64,000 bases of DNA from Clostridia bacterium (GCA_910575405.1 CAJTER010000004.1:62001-126000); one strand, 5' to 3'; counted from the first letter of the stretch, positions 13,936 to 23,017 are shown. The notes: generated by a model not told the origin, from the letters alone. A program made the numbers and translations.

Positions 13936-14139
13936 TTAGGTTTCCTTAATATATTTTATGATATCTTCTACAGCACAGTCTAAAAATGTGCATAAGTCAT
14001 TAAGTGTTGTGGTAGTAATTGGCTTATTATGACGAATCCTTGCAATAGTGGAACTGCTCATGTTGTATTTCGTAATGAGGGTATAGGTGCTAACTTTTTT
14101 TCTCTTTAACGTATCCCAGAATGGACTATAGATAATCAC
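13936..14139 (-). CDS. Short XRE/HTH_26-type regulator
   Basis: 67 aa from a GTG at 14139 preceded by GGGAGG. HTH pattern: FWDTLKRKKVSTYTLITKYN, then SSSTIARIRHNKPITTTTLN, then LCTFLDCAVEDIIKYI, as in compact phage-type repressors. Divergent from the membrane protein at 14364, which it may control. Both lie between two copies of the palindrome, suggesting that they arrived as a unit. Confidence 0.82.
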   Translation of the reverse strand: MIIYSPFWDTLKRKKVSTYTLITKYNMSSSTIARIRHNKPITTTTLNDLCTFLDCAVEDIIKYIKET

Positions 14140-14363
14140 AAGGCACCTCCCACATTGATTTTCTTTAAGCATATGATATAATCGAATAATTGACTATATG
14201 CTATAAAGCGACTATAATATAAGTAAAGCTGTTGCCTAATGATGATGCTCAAATTGCATTGAAACAGAGGTTGAAATCCTCCCTCAGTAGAGTATCTACA
14301 TCTGAGAAACGGTTCATACTCAAGTCTTGCAAATGCTAATTCACACAATAAAAGGAGATAATT

Positions 14364-14747
14364 ATGAGTAGTATAACAGTAACAACAAAAGAAGAATTAA
14401 AAAGAGCTATAAATGAACAGTATGATGAAATCCTTGTTATAGGTAAACTTGCCAAGAAAGTCAAAAAAGCAGAAAAGATAAAAACACTTTCGCCTAAAGC
14501 TTTAGCCATGATTAGTGGCCTTGCGGTCGTAGGAACAGGAGCTGCTGTTGCTGCACCTTTTACTGGTGGGGTATCTGCCGCTGCTTTTGCAGCAGCTGCA
14601 GCTCCGGCAGCAGCTTTATCTGGGTTGGAGGTTTCCGTTATAGCTTTTATAGTCTTTGTTGGATTAACCGCATTGAGCACACTTTTTGACGATTACACAA
14701 AGATCGAAATTGACCGTAATGGTGTTAAATTTGAGCGCAAAAGATAA
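14364..14747 (+). CDS. Membrane protein with Ala/Gly-rich hairpin
   Basis: 127 aa. A soluble N-terminus (ITVTTKEELKRAINEQYDEI, about 1-40, basic after residue 30) precedes a small-residue-rich hydrophobic stretch (about 47-86), a second membrane helix (about 89-108) and a short charged tail. AAAGGAG precedes the ATG. The N-terminal pattern is one I associate with many uncharacterised bacterial proteins but I cannot name a family. Paired with a divergent HTH gene; membrane-acting effector is a guess. Confidence 0.75.
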   Translation: MSSITVTTKEELKRAINEQYDEILVIGKLAKKVKKAEKIKTLSPKALAMISGLAVVGTGAAVAAPFTGGVSAAAFAAAAAPAAALSGLEVSVIAFIVFVGLTALSTLFDDYTKIEIDRNGVKFERKR

Positions 14748-14838
14748 AGAAATTAATTTTAACAACGCTTCCTAACTTTTTGAGCCTAACATAAAGAATG
14801 GATCATTAGTGTGTAACAATTTAAAAGAATTCTGAGAC

Positions 14839-14912
14839 AATGCCGCCGCACCGCAAGGACAGATCGCCCCAGTAAAGCAGGGGAATCTTTGCTTATGAGG
14901 ATCGGCGGCATT
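14839..14912. repeat. 74-bp palindromic element, copy 4 (right end of element 1)
   Basis: The most regular copy: arms AATGCCGCCG/CGGCGGCATT, inner GATCGCCCC/GGGGAATC. Confidence 0.82.
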
Positions 14913-15160
14913 TTCTGATTCGTAAGCATTCTCATATTCAGCAGCTTAGAAAAGCCTTACGCACTTCGAACAGTAACCCGGAGCGTCTATCTCACCATCT
15001 GCTCAGGCCACAATTTCCTGACCTCTTAAATTTGCAGAAACAACCTTTCTACCTGTTCCTGGCCCCGTCGTCGTCCTGTCGACGCCTCTGACGCCGAGAA
15101 TCAGGAGAAATCTTCCTTCGCCGCCCATTTGACGCCCGAGTAAAACGCACGAAAAAGCAT

Positions 15161-15190
15161 TAGAAGTAATTAGATGTAACTAGAAGTAAA
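15161..15190. repeat. Three tandem 10-bp repeats (element 1 end)
   Basis: Units tAGAAGTAAt, tAGATGTAAc, tAGAAGTAAa at exact 10-bp spacing, 80 bp from the att core; candidate recombinase arm sites. Confidence 0.5.
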
Positions 15191-15227
15191 TCGGCCAGAT
15201 CTGTTGGAATCAACCCATTCCGGGCAT

Positions 15228-15262
15228 AAAAAAACCTCGGAATCATTGAAATTCCAAGGTTT
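15228..15262 (-). terminator. tRNA-terminator replacement (copy 2)
   Basis: Minus-strand AAACCT(T)GGAAT/ATTCC(G)AGGTTTTTTT, immediately after the tRNA remnant. Confidence 0.75.
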
Positions 15263-15269
15263 GATCGCA

Positions 15270-15314
15270 TGGTTGCGGGGACAGGATTCGAACCTGCGGC
15301 CTCCGGGTTATGAG
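15270..15314 (-). repeat. att core: copy of tRNA-fMet 3' half
   Basis: 45 bp identical to 29647-29691, ending in the anticodon loop. Junction of elements 1 and 2. Confidence 0.9.
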
Positions 15315-16309
15315 GACCCCTAACCTGTGCTCCGGAATGTAGTGTTTCCAACATCTGTCGGTGCTCCGCTCCTGTCTTCGACGACGGATGGGCGACGGTG
15401 CTCCCGAATCTGCCTTTAAAACCTTTCTCTTTTGTCACCGAATTATTCGTGCTCCCATATTTTCATCTATCTTTTCTATAACCAATGTCCATTCATATGG
15501 TTGTCTTTGTTGAATCCTTTCCGACGACGAGCCGACGACGAAACGTTCTCTGCTTTTAAACTAGAATGCGATGCTCCACTTTGAGTAGAGCAGTACCTTG
15601 CATCTTACCGTAGCTTTTTGTGAAAAGGCCTTAGCAGTAAATTCGGATAATAAGGATCGGTGATATAAGTTATAACCATGTTAATCTTCCGAAAGGAGGT
15701 AATCGATCCTTATATTCCAAACAGCGATCCAGCTAAGGCCTTTTCCTAATTCAATCAGAGCACATAATCTATGGCTCCTTCTGATCTTCTTCCCTATCAG
15801 GATACCATATCTCATGGACAACAATATGTCCATATAAAAAAATTTTTTCTTTATTTTCGTATTGCAGGTAGCCGAAAGACTTTATCATTTTTTAATTTCA
15901 CTCTGTCACTTGTTTCTGCTGATAGCCTTTTCCATCTTACCCCGCTTGAGGAATTAAAGGCTTTCCCGTTCATCTGCTCCAATCCTCCACCTGTCGCGAC
16001 ATGGCCTTCCACGGCAGGAGGAGCGTAGGCCATCAGGTAAAAAGCCTTGAAGCAGAGAAACACGCTTCTGACCATCTGTCTTCTATCTTCCCCTGCCCCG
16101 AAAATAGGCAGAATGCGCCTTTTTTCCATCAAGAGGAACAATATGCGAACTTTGAAAAATCTCTCCGTAGTTTGCCTGTTTGGAGTCAATCGGACTGCCT
16201 TTCTTATGTGGTATGTTCAAAAAAATTCCTGTATCAGAAGTCAGGCAGAGCATCTATACTTGCCCTGCCTGTTCTCCACTCTCTGCCCGTCCAGAAGTGC
16301 CTCGTCTTT
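15315..16309. other. Left end of element 2, no gene called
   Basis: About 1 kb without a convincing gene. It includes GACGAC motifs shared with the left end of element 1 and a large nested palindrome (15622-15745). A 112-codon minus-strand frame at 15851-16189 has no good start signal and no recognisable content; it might be a relic. Confidence 0.5.
15622..15745. repeat. 124-bp nested palindrome
   Basis: Outer arms GAAAAGGCCTTAGC/GCTAAGGCCTTTTC (14 bp, perfect) enclose ATAAGGATCG/CGATCCTTAT (10 bp, perfect). The centre contains GAAAGGAGGTAATC on the plus strand, near-complementary to the 16S rRNA 3' end. No target duplication is obvious. Confidence 0.75.
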
Positions 16310-17488
16310 CTACTGTACTTTCTGCTCCTGACTTCCATATAGATAGTCACTCATTTTATTGACAGCTTCCTGACTGCTTTTTTCCATCACATGTGAATAG
16401 ATGGAAAGCGTTGTGCTGATGTCAGCATGTCCAAGAATCTGAGAAATGACCTTAGGGCTTACTTCGTTGTCTAAATAGACACTGGCGCAAATATGCCGGA
16501 GATCATGGAACCGCATATGCGGCAGGCCATGTCGTTTTAGATGTCTGCGAAATTTCTCAGAAAAATAATCCGCATTGTATGCATCCCCGTTTTCTTTGCA
16601 GAACACCAGCTCCGTGTCGTGAAAGTCCGGCCCGTATTTTAGTTTCCGTTCCAGGTAGTAAGCCCGCTGTTGTTGTAACTTGCCTGTTAATACTGCATTG
16701 AGCTGTACGGTCCGGTTTCCTGCTTCTGTTTTTGGATCCTTTACACAGTTTCTGCCATTCACGCTTACGATATTCTCTGCTACTGTTAATGTGTGCTTGT
16801 CGAAGTCGATCTGGCTGAATTTCAATCCCAATAACTCGCCTCTTCTTAAACCGATGCTAATTTCAAGCTCAATTGGCAGCTCCAGATCCGTACCCTGAAC
16901 CGACTGCAGTAGTGCCTGTATCTGCTCATCGGTATAGATTTCGCATTTGAATTTCTTCCGCTTTGGTAACGTCACCTTCAACGCTGGATTTTCTTTCAGC
17001 AATTCCATTTGCACTGCGACATCGAGAGCCTTTTTAAGGCACTGATATTTGTTGATTACGGTCTTCGGCGCTAAAGGCTGTCCCGAAGCTGGCGATGTTT
17101 CAGAAATCTGGTTGATCCACTTCTGAATCATAAGCGGCGTTATATCCTGCAGCAGATTGTTTCCCAGTATTGGGAGGATATAATTGTCGATTGCATCTCG
17201 GTAAGAATCCTGTGTAGTGGGGGACAGGCCTGCTGTTTTCACGTATAGCTCCTGAAACTGCCGCAGCCACGCCTCGACGGAAATCTTACTTTTGGGAAGA
17301 AAGCTGTCTTGCTCATATTCGGCAAGCAGCTCTCTTAATTTCTTCTCTGCGGCTTTTTTGCCAATGCCGATGGGAAGGGTGAGGTAGTTCCGCTTCCTTT
17401 TTCCATCAACAGACTCCCGCTCAATAATTAACTGAAATTTCTTACCTTGGTTTGTTTCACGTTTTCGGATATGACCAGTTACTTTCAT
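16310..17488 (-). CDS. Tyrosine recombinase / integrase of element 2
   Basis: 392 aa from the ATG at 17488 (GGAG eight bases upstream). An N-terminal arm-type domain, a core-binding domain and a catalytic domain are present, with R215 (GLRRGE), H328-D-L-R331-H, H354 (LGHADIS) and Y364. It resembles the element 1 integrase in layout and in the first 60 residues but is clearly diverged. Both recombine at the same tRNA-fMet core, so they are distinct integrases with shared target choice. Confidence 0.95.
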   Translation of the reverse strand: MKVTGHIRKRETNQGKKFQLIIERESVDGKRKRNYLTLPIGIGKKAAEKKLRELLAEYEQDSFLPKSKISVEAWLRQFQELYVKTAGLSPTTQDSYRDAIDNYILPILGNNLLQDITPLMIQKWINQISETSPASGQPLAPKTVINKYQCLKKALDVAVQMELLKENPALKVTLPKRKKFKCEIYTDEQIQALLQSVQGTDLELPIELEISIGLRRGELLGLKFSQIDFDKHTLTVAENIVSVNGRNCVKDPKTEAGNRTVQLNAVLTGKLQQQRAYYLERKLKYGPDFHDTELVFCKENGDAYNADYFSEKFRRHLKRHGLPHMRFHDLRHICASVYLDNEVSPKVISQILGHADISTTLSIYSHVMEKSSQEAVNKMSDYLYGSQEQKVQ

Positions 17489-17940
17489 TCGTATCACTCC
17501 TCTCTGCTTTCAGCAACTTTTCATTTCGTTTCTATCTAAGATATAATATAAATTTTATAGTACTATATTTTACACCATTATACTTTTTGCACACCAAAGG
17601 TGTTATCTTGATTTTATTTTCTCCTATAACCCCACTGTTTTCCTCTGTGCTGCATTTTTGTTATAGAATCGTGGGGATTTTATACATTTTGCAATAAAAT
17701 CGCTGAAATCATCAATTTTGGCTATCCAGGTTTTATGTGAGCGAGTTCACTCTTTAGTGTATGCACCTACACCCTCTGCCCCCATTCCCCCTCATTAATC
17801 AATATGGTTTTAAAAGCACCATCGACATTTCGTCTTACCTTGCAATGCTATAACACCTATATGAACAAGAGCCTTTAGCTATATAACCGTGTCAGGGGCC
17901 TCATTCATTTATGAGGCCCCAATTAAGAACCTGTCCCTTC
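17489..17940. other. Intergenic region upstream of the integrase
   Basis: No gene seen; AT-rich, no excisionase-like frame. A perfect hairpin lies at 17895-17920. Confidence 0.5.
17895..17920. terminator. Perfect hairpin after the replication operon
   Basis: GGGGCCTCAT/ATGAGGCCCC with a six-base loop, 20 bases past the stop at 17941. No T-run. Confidence 0.6.
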
Positions 17941-18120
17941 TTATGTATATAAATCAGCTACAGGGATATACTTGCTCAGATCATCTAAGGCTTCATCATT
18001 TAAATCAATATAATGTAACTTCCCCGTTGTTATATCAATTACAGGACATTCCGGTATCTCACCTTTTCGCATCACTACCGGATTGCATTGCAGCTCCTCA
18101 TGCGTATATATATTTATCAT
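17941..18120 (-). CDS. 59-aa acidic protein downstream of the helicase
   Basis: Starts MINIYTHEELQCNP and ends SKYIPVADLYT; acidic, no membrane segment. It begins one base after the helicase stop, so the two are probably coupled. It sits in the position equivalent to the 54-aa protein of element 1 (6373-6537), with a similar internal pattern. Function unknown. Confidence 0.65.
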   Translation of the reverse strand: MINIYTHEELQCNPVVMRKGEIPECPVIDITTGKLHYIDLNDEALDDLSKYIPVADLYT

Positions 18121-18121
18121 A

Positions 18122-19648
18122 TCATTTTCCTTTCTTTATCATCATTTTGCTATTATTATTTAGTACTGGAAATCCCTCGCTGTTTTGTGGTAAAACACCC
18201 CCACGGATTTTGTAATTTGGCAAGTGTAGATAGCCTTGAATTTTTACATATTTCGGCTTTGGTTTTCCCGCTAAGATCATTGCGCTATCAAGCAATTTCC
18301 AGAATTTTTGTGTCGAATCTGTTCCTCTGGATGAAATTCCTGCACCCTGTAACCAGCTCTGATATGCTCGCAGTAGTTCTTTGCGGCTGATGCGCTGGCC
18401 GTCTTCTTCTTCCAGCACTTCTTGAAAAAAGGTTTTTACAGGATTCTGTTCGTGTTCATATTGCATAGTTGCTTCCTTGATTTTTCGGGAATCTGTAAAT
18501 TCAAAGTGTTGTCCCCTAAGGCGAATGGCCCCCTCAATCGCCCAATTTAAAATGCCGCTCAACTCCGAAGGAAGAATTTTTGTTTTTCGCTGCTTGTCCA
18601 TTTCCTCACTACGAAAAACCCGATCAAAAGGTACAATGAGTAGCTTACGCTGAAACCCATGACTCAAATCGCCTGTGTTGGGAAGATTGTTCAAGAGAAA
18701 AACTAATGTCGTCGTTTGCTTTACAGTTAAGTCAGTCTTAAATTTCCTCGGGATACTGACCGTATCGCCGCTGGCAAATGCTTTTAGATTCTCCGTATGA
18801 ATCGTTTTTGTTAACTCATTCTCGGCAGATAAATTTAATGCTTTTCCGATAATGGATTCAAGCCCGAAGCGTTCTCCAAATTGAGAAAGTGGGATATGAC
18901 TTGTGTTTTCGTTACCAATGAGTGCGGTCAGCACTTCGCTCAATAACGATTTTCCATTAGAACCGATGCCTACCCAGAAAAAGATTTTTTCGCTTTTGCT
19001 TGAATTCAACAATGCATTTCCGAAAATCTCCTGCATGACTGCCATCCGTTCTTCATCGTCCTGAAAAATTTCTTGTAAGGTCTCTCTAAAAATGGGGCAT
19101 TGTTTAGAAATATCGTATTCTACTGGGATTTTGGATTGGAACATATCTTCTGGACAGTAGCTACGTAACTGCTGTTTTTTCAAATCATAGACGCCATTTT
19201 GTAGAGGAATCAAATCCTCGGGCATTTCTAACCCGTGAATCCTAGGCACGGATCGTTCGAGACCTTCAAAAACTTCTTTTTCATAGTGTGATTGCCAGCT
19301 TTGTGGTACAATTTTATTCATGATAACCATGAGGAGTGTTCCCAGCAGCAGATTTGTTAAACATTCCCACAATCCAGACAACCGATTGTAAATGCATAGT
19401 GCTCCATTTAAATTGCTTATTTCACAAATTTCTCGTAAATATCCCACGCATTGATTAACGTTAAAGCGAACACGTCCTTCTTCATTTTTCGTAAGACCCA
19501 GCTTTTTTCGTTGGGTACTCTGCCACTCTTGCTCCAATTCTTCGGAAGGGGACTGCTGAGCAGCTCCCTCCAAGTTCTTTTGGCTATTCCAATCCTTGTC
19601 TATATATTGCAAAACCAGTTCTTCTGCCTTTATTGCGTTTTTCATCAT
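18122..19648 (-). CDS. P4/D5-family phage-plasmid helicase (primase C-terminal type)
   Basis: 508 aa. A D5 N-like region (about 60-190, with LIPLQNGVYDL) precedes an SF3 helicase core: Walker A GIGSNGKS at about 227-234, then LSAENEL, the KFKTDLTVKQTTTLVFLLNN segment, and a winged-helix-like C-terminus. This family unwinds satellite or plasmid DNA during replication. AGGAGG precedes the ATG. It is unrelated in detail to the element 1 ATPase, so replication modules were exchanged. Confidence 0.9.
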   Translation of the reverse strand: MMKNAIKAEELVLQYIDKDWNSQKNLEGAAQQSPSEELEQEWQSTQRKKLGLTKNEEGRVRFNVNQCVGYLREICEISNLNGALCIYNRLSGLWECLTNLLLGTLLMVIMNKIVPQSWQSHYEKEVFEGLERSVPRIHGLEMPEDLIPLQNGVYDLKKQQLRSYCPEDMFQSKIPVEYDISKQCPIFRETLQEIFQDDEERMAVMQEIFGNALLNSSKSEKIFFWVGIGSNGKSLLSEVLTALIGNENTSHIPLSQFGERFGLESIIGKALNLSAENELTKTIHTENLKAFASGDTVSIPRKFKTDLTVKQTTTLVFLLNNLPNTGDLSHGFQRKLLIVPFDRVFRSEEMDKQRKTKILPSELSGILNWAIEGAIRLRGQHFEFTDSRKIKEATMQYEHEQNPVKTFFQEVLEEEDGQRISRKELLRAYQSWLQGAGISSRGTDSTQKFWKLLDSAMILAGKPKPKYVKIQGYLHLPNYKIRGGVLPQNSEGFPVLNNNSKMMIKKGK

Positions 19649-19660
19649 AGCTTGTTCCTC

Positions 19661-20062
19661 CTACATATCAAATGAAATTTTATAATCTTCTGCAGTAAGA
19701 TCGACAATCTCCATTCCGCAGCGGTCTACAAGATTGCCATAGCGTCCTTGATAGAGAACGTATACCTGTTCCTTTAACCCTAGTAACTCTTCGTCTTCTG
19801 CATCCGGTTCAAAGCCATATGTTGTGAGCAATGAAATTAAAGCAGTCCACCTATGATTTTTTTCTTTATACCGTTCCCGTATGTAATAAATATCGCCCTT
19901 TTTGTCGATTAGTTCGTAACAAAAATCGATATATTCCAGTTTTCCATTTTCCTTCTCGGACTTGCGAATTTCCATCAGTACCGATTGATAATATCCCTGA
20001 GGCACATTGTTATCTACCATAAAGGTATATCTGTATTTTAGACTATCCCTCATAATTCCCAT
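19661..20062 (-). CDS. 133-aa protein of unknown function in the replication operon
   Basis: Soluble, mixed charge, 12 bases upstream of the helicase and in the same direction; first gene of the unit. Contains LEYIDFCYELIDKKGDIYYI and ends in an acidic stretch. Not recognised. Position suggests a replication or copy-control accessory, which is inference only. Confidence 0.7.
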   Translation of the reverse strand: MGIMRDSLKYRYTFMVDNNVPQGYYQSVLMEIRKSEKENGKLEYIDFCYELIDKKGDIYYIRERYKEKNHRWTALISLLTTYGFEPDAEDEELLGLKEQVYVLYQGRYGNLVDRCGMEIVDLTAEDYKISFDM

Positions 20063-20352
20063 AGTGTTTCACTTCCTTTCTTCTTTTCATTTTATAGGGA
20101 TTATATATATTAAATCGGGTCTTCATGGGAGCCACCCTTCCTTCTGCAGGCCTGCAGCATTTTTACCGGTATACACAATATATTCCTTTTTTATTCATAA
20201 GTCAACCCATCAAAACATTGAAAAATGGTAATTATATTTAGTATTTTTTTACACTTTTTGAATATTAATTTATAAATATGCACATTTTTTCTGCTTTTTT
20301 TGAGATTTTTCACTGTTTTTACGAATTTTCAGCTTTCCAAACATCGGCAGCC

Positions 20353-20405
20353 CAGGTTTTCCTATATGTATATTTTTGTATATGATTTTTATATAGGAAA
20401 ACCTG
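20353..20405. repeat. 15-bp perfect inverted repeat
   Basis: CAGGTTTTCCTATAT and ATATAGGAAAACCTG separated by 23 AT-rich bases. Confidence 0.75.
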
Positions 20406-20729
20406 AGCCGAAGCAATATTTACGCTCTTTATTTAATTACTATATTTTACAATTATGGATAGTAATTTTTTTAATTTTGTGGAAAAGGGGGCAAGGAAGG
20501 GGGGAGACTTAATGGGCATTTCCCCTTTTAAATTAGATTGTATTTCTTAATCTTTTTTATTTTTTAGGGGAAAGGGGGAAAAGGTTTTGTAAGAAAGAAG
20601 ATAAAAAAATAAAGAAAAATAGAAAAAAATATAAAATGGAATCATAGCACCCTTGTCCCCCTCACCCCCCTCTGCTTTATTTCAGTAATGTATTATTGTA
20701 TCATAACATTATCTTATTATTAAAGCGTA

Positions 20730-20765
20730 GCATTGTTATAATAAAATTACTTTATTATAACAATG
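20730..20765. repeat. 16-bp inverted repeat, possible iteron/operator
   Basis: GCATTGTTATAATAAA and its complement face each other across four bases; related CATTATAAC half-sites recur at about 20810 and 20835. Confidence 0.7.
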
Positions 20766-21093
20766 CCTTTTTAAAGGCCTCATACTTGATAGATTTATTC
20801 TAGTAAATCATTATAACGGCATAACTTCATCTCATTATAACAGCGCATCAACATCAAAGTACTATATTACTGCTTCATAAAGACACTCTATTATTTGATT
20901 ATATCAATCTCTTGATAATCGACTACCGTATAAAATCTTCATTCTAGCATTTTCGTATCAAATATTGATTTACCATTTATTAACATGAGGGGCAAAGGGG
21001 ATAAGAGGGATACCATTTCTATCTATGAAATAAGTTTCTTGCTTGATGTAAAAATCGTTCTCCAATATATCTGTTATTTTTTGCTTGTTTTCC

Positions 21094-21154
21094 AAAAAAA
21101 AGAAGGCAGGTCAAGCTATTAGAAATCATAATTCTTATAACTTACCTGCCTTCT
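21094..21154 (-). terminator. Terminator of the Rpn-type nuclease gene
   Basis: Minus-strand AGAAGGCAGGT/ACCTGCCTTCT (11 bp perfect) followed by TTTTTTT, 44 bases past the stop at 21198. Confidence 0.85.
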
Positions 21155-21197
21155 ATTCGTAATTCTATTTTACATTTTTAAAAACACAAGATAGACA

Positions 21198-22211
21198 TTA
21201 GTGTTCTTTGATCTGTTCCGCATAAAGATTACGTTTTGATACTTCCACTTTCAGTGCCTCCATAGCCTGTTCTGCAGTTAAGTGTAGCGTCTCCATTAAA
21301 CTCTGAATGGAACGTAACGTCTCTTGTTCAATTCCACGTTCCAGCCCAATAGCAATCCCTTTTTCCACAACGCCTTTACTTAAATTACACATTTCAAAAA
21401 TCCCTCCTTCCAAAATCTCGGTCATGGTGATATCAAATTCTTCAGACAGTACTTTGGTCTTTTCTTCCGCTGCCTTCTCTGAGGACAGGAGTACTTGTAA
21501 TAGCTTCAGCACGCCCTGACACTTCTCTTCCTTTTCTGACCCCAGACAGATCATCACAGCGGTCAGTAAATCATAATCTTCCCGCTTCTCGACTACGTCT
21601 CCTATGATGTTTTCTTCCTGCATCACGTATCGGGTGATGGTATTCTGTCGGTTCTTCGGCGGTTCTGCACAGAGCCAGATGCTGTACACCTTCTTGATCT
21701 TGTCATACTCCTGATGCACAAATTCCGTCCCATATTGGGAAGAGATCATCCGGCAGCAGTAGTATAAGGCTCTCTTAATTAACGGATATCCCTCATAGAA
21801 ATCGTTTTGCACTTCCAGATTGATGATAATTTCAATCAGTCCATCCGTTCCCGGTGCTGTTGCGTAGAACCGGATATCATAGGTATTGGTGTTTTCTTTG
21901 ACTGTACTGTCTTCTACGTTGGCCCCTCGGATTTGCTCGGGGAGTTTGGTTTGCCTCGGCTGGTTTGCTTCTGTCTCTTCTTCTGCTACTTCATCCGGAA
22001 AGACGGCTATGGTTCCAATCTGTGGGTTTCCTTCAATGCAGGCCTCAATGTCCTTCCGATCCATATTCCGGTATTCTTCCAGACTGCTCTGCATAATCGA
22101 GGCTAATATCTCCCGGTTGACTAACAATCGTTTGCAAACAGCATCATAGGCTTTCATGCCTTCGGTTGTTCTCAGATTTTTGGCCAGTGTGGTTTCTACT
22201 TCTATATTCAT
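21198..22211 (-). CDS. Rpn-family recombination-promoting nuclease / putative transposase (PD-(D/E)XK)
   Basis: 337 aa. The central INLEVQN followed by YPLIKRALYYCCRMI fits the Rpn/PDDEXK family, whose members cleave DNA and promote RecA-independent horizontal transfer in E. coli; some have been tied to phage defence. The C-terminal part (FDITMTEILEGG, then GIAIGLERGIEQ, then helices) is the usual tail of Clostridia members. It stands alone behind the cassette in element 2; element 1 lacks it. Confidence 0.82.
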   Translation of the reverse strand: MNIEVETTLAKNLRTTEGMKAYDAVCKRLLVNREILASIMQSSLEEYRNMDRKDIEACIEGNPQIGTIAVFPDEVAEEETEANQPRQTKLPEQIRGANVEDSTVKENTNTYDIRFYATAPGTDGLIEIIINLEVQNDFYEGYPLIKRALYYCCRMISSQYGTEFVHQEYDKIKKVYSIWLCAEPPKNRQNTITRYVMQEENIIGDVVEKREDYDLLTAVMICLGSEKEEKCQGVLKLLQVLLSSEKAAEEKTKVLSEEFDITMTEILEGGIFEMCNLSKGVVEKGIAIGLERGIEQETLRSIQSLMETLHLTAEQAMEALKVEVSKRNLYAEQIKEH

Positions 22212-22310
22212 CGTATGCTTGCTTCCTGCTTCCTTTCCGAGCGCGCTTCTTTTCTTTTATCTTACCATAGTTCCTGATTCGGATCTATACCGGTTTTATC
22301 GGAATTGTTA

Positions 22311-22356
22311 CAGGAAGACCGCCTTCTGTTATATTTGTATTCAGACGGTCTCCCTG
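22311..22356. terminator. Hairpin after the seven-gene cassette (element 2)
   Basis: CAGGAAGACCG/CGGTCTCCCTG stem, same relative place as 8522-8570 in element 1, with different sequence. Confidence 0.6.
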
Positions 22357-22389
22357 CTTATGGTAAGAGTCCTTTACAGCGTACTCTGC

Positions 22390-22527
22390 TTATTTCTTTT
22401 TCCTACTAACCTTACCGGCACCCTTTTTGACCAGTCCATAAATGGTTACGGTCGATGCAGTTCCTTTGGCAAAGGCAGTAAAGCTCTGGGTCACGGTAAC
22501 AGCTGCTGCTATTAAGCTTCCAATCAT
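22390..22527 (-). CDS. Cassette gene 7': 45-aa hydrophobic peptide with basic tail
   Basis: Counterpart of 8618-8749. The first 36 residues are identical or nearly so; the tail is GAGKVSRKKK, two residues longer but equally basic. Strong conservation of a hydrophobic micro-protein between two elements with unrelated replication genes argues that it is functional. Confidence 0.75.
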   Translation of the reverse strand: MIGSLIAAAVTVTQSFTAFAKGTASTVTIYGLVKKGAGKVSRKKK

Positions 22528-22531
22528 TTTC

Positions 22532-22627
22532 TCAGCCTCCTTTCTTTCGTACTGCGTGCTGAATCGTCTCCGCTGCCACGATAATGGCAAGGCCAAAGCC
22601 CGATCCTCCTATAAAATACCGTATCAT
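22532..22627 (-). CDS. Cassette gene 6': 31-aa membrane peptide
   Basis: Counterpart of 8754-8849: MIRYFIGGSGFGLAII, then IQHAVRKKGG. Same length, conservative changes only, and the same four-base spacing to gene 7'. Confidence 0.72.
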   Translation of the reverse strand: MIRYFIGGSGFGLAIIVAAETIQHAVRKKGG

Positions 22628-22644
22628 GGTTCTTCCTCCTCTCC

Positions 22645-22962
22645 TTAATAATCTTCTGCAAATAACATCGTAATATGGGTGATATCATCCAGGGCAAAGA
22701 TGGTCTTCCCATCCAGATGCTCCGGCAAATCCCATTCCATATCTGCTATGTGATAGATCCGCTGACAGGCTGGCTGATCCTGCCGGTATAGGATCCGAAG
22801 GGTTCCTTCCCCATCCAGCTCCAGCGTCAGGGCTTGCAGATAGTCTGCTGGGTGTACTGCCATCTCTTCGTCCAGAATATCCCACAAACATATTTGCAGC
22901 GCTGCAGGTACTTGTTCTGCAATCCTTCTTGCGGTGTAGAGATCCTTGGGTATATCGAACAT
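22645..22962 (-). CDS. Cassette gene 5': DUF960-like protein
   Basis: 105 aa from the ATG at 22962 (AGGAGG upstream; a longer frame exists). Counterpart of 8864-9181, ending DDITHITMLFAEDY in both. Unknown function. Confidence 0.72.
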   Translation of the reverse strand: MFDIPKDLYTARRIAEQVPAALQICLWDILDEEMAVHPADYLQALTLELDGEGTLRILYRQDQPACQRIYHIADMEWDLPEHLDGKTIFALDDITHITMLFAEDY

Positions 22963-23017
22963 TGTTTGTATTCCTCCTGCTCTTTGTATCCTTGTTTCAT
23001 CCCTTTTAGGAATGGCC

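Larger units (their letters stand above)
3424..15314. mobile_element. Element 1: 11.9-kb integrative element in tRNA-fMet
   Basis: Bounded by tRNA-fMet fragments at 3378-3423 and 15270-15314. Left to right it holds a PIN-domain module, a tyrosine integrase, a small ORF, an excisionase-like HTH and a P-loop ATPase. The seven-gene cassette follows, then two acidic mini-proteins, helical-family genes, XRE regulators and a glycine-rich membrane protein. No relaxase, coupling protein, capsid or terminase genes are visible, so mobility probably depends on a helper. Confidence 0.85.
20063..21197. other. 1.1-kb AT-rich non-coding region (candidate replication origin)
   Basis: No supported gene. Contains two long inverted repeats (20353-20405 and 20730-20765), several further TTATAAC-type half-sites, a polypurine stretch around 20560-20640, and a terminator near its right side. 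It lies directly upstream of the replication operon, where an origin would be expected. Confidence 0.5.

Noticed and set aside
15851-16189. 112-codon frame left of the element 2 integrase
   Set aside because: No good start signal, no recognisable content. Could be a relic but cannot be supported.
20063-21197. Large ornate RNA (GOLLD/ROOL/OLE class)
   Set aside because: The region is AT-rich with few long stems, unlike the dense pairing of those RNAs.
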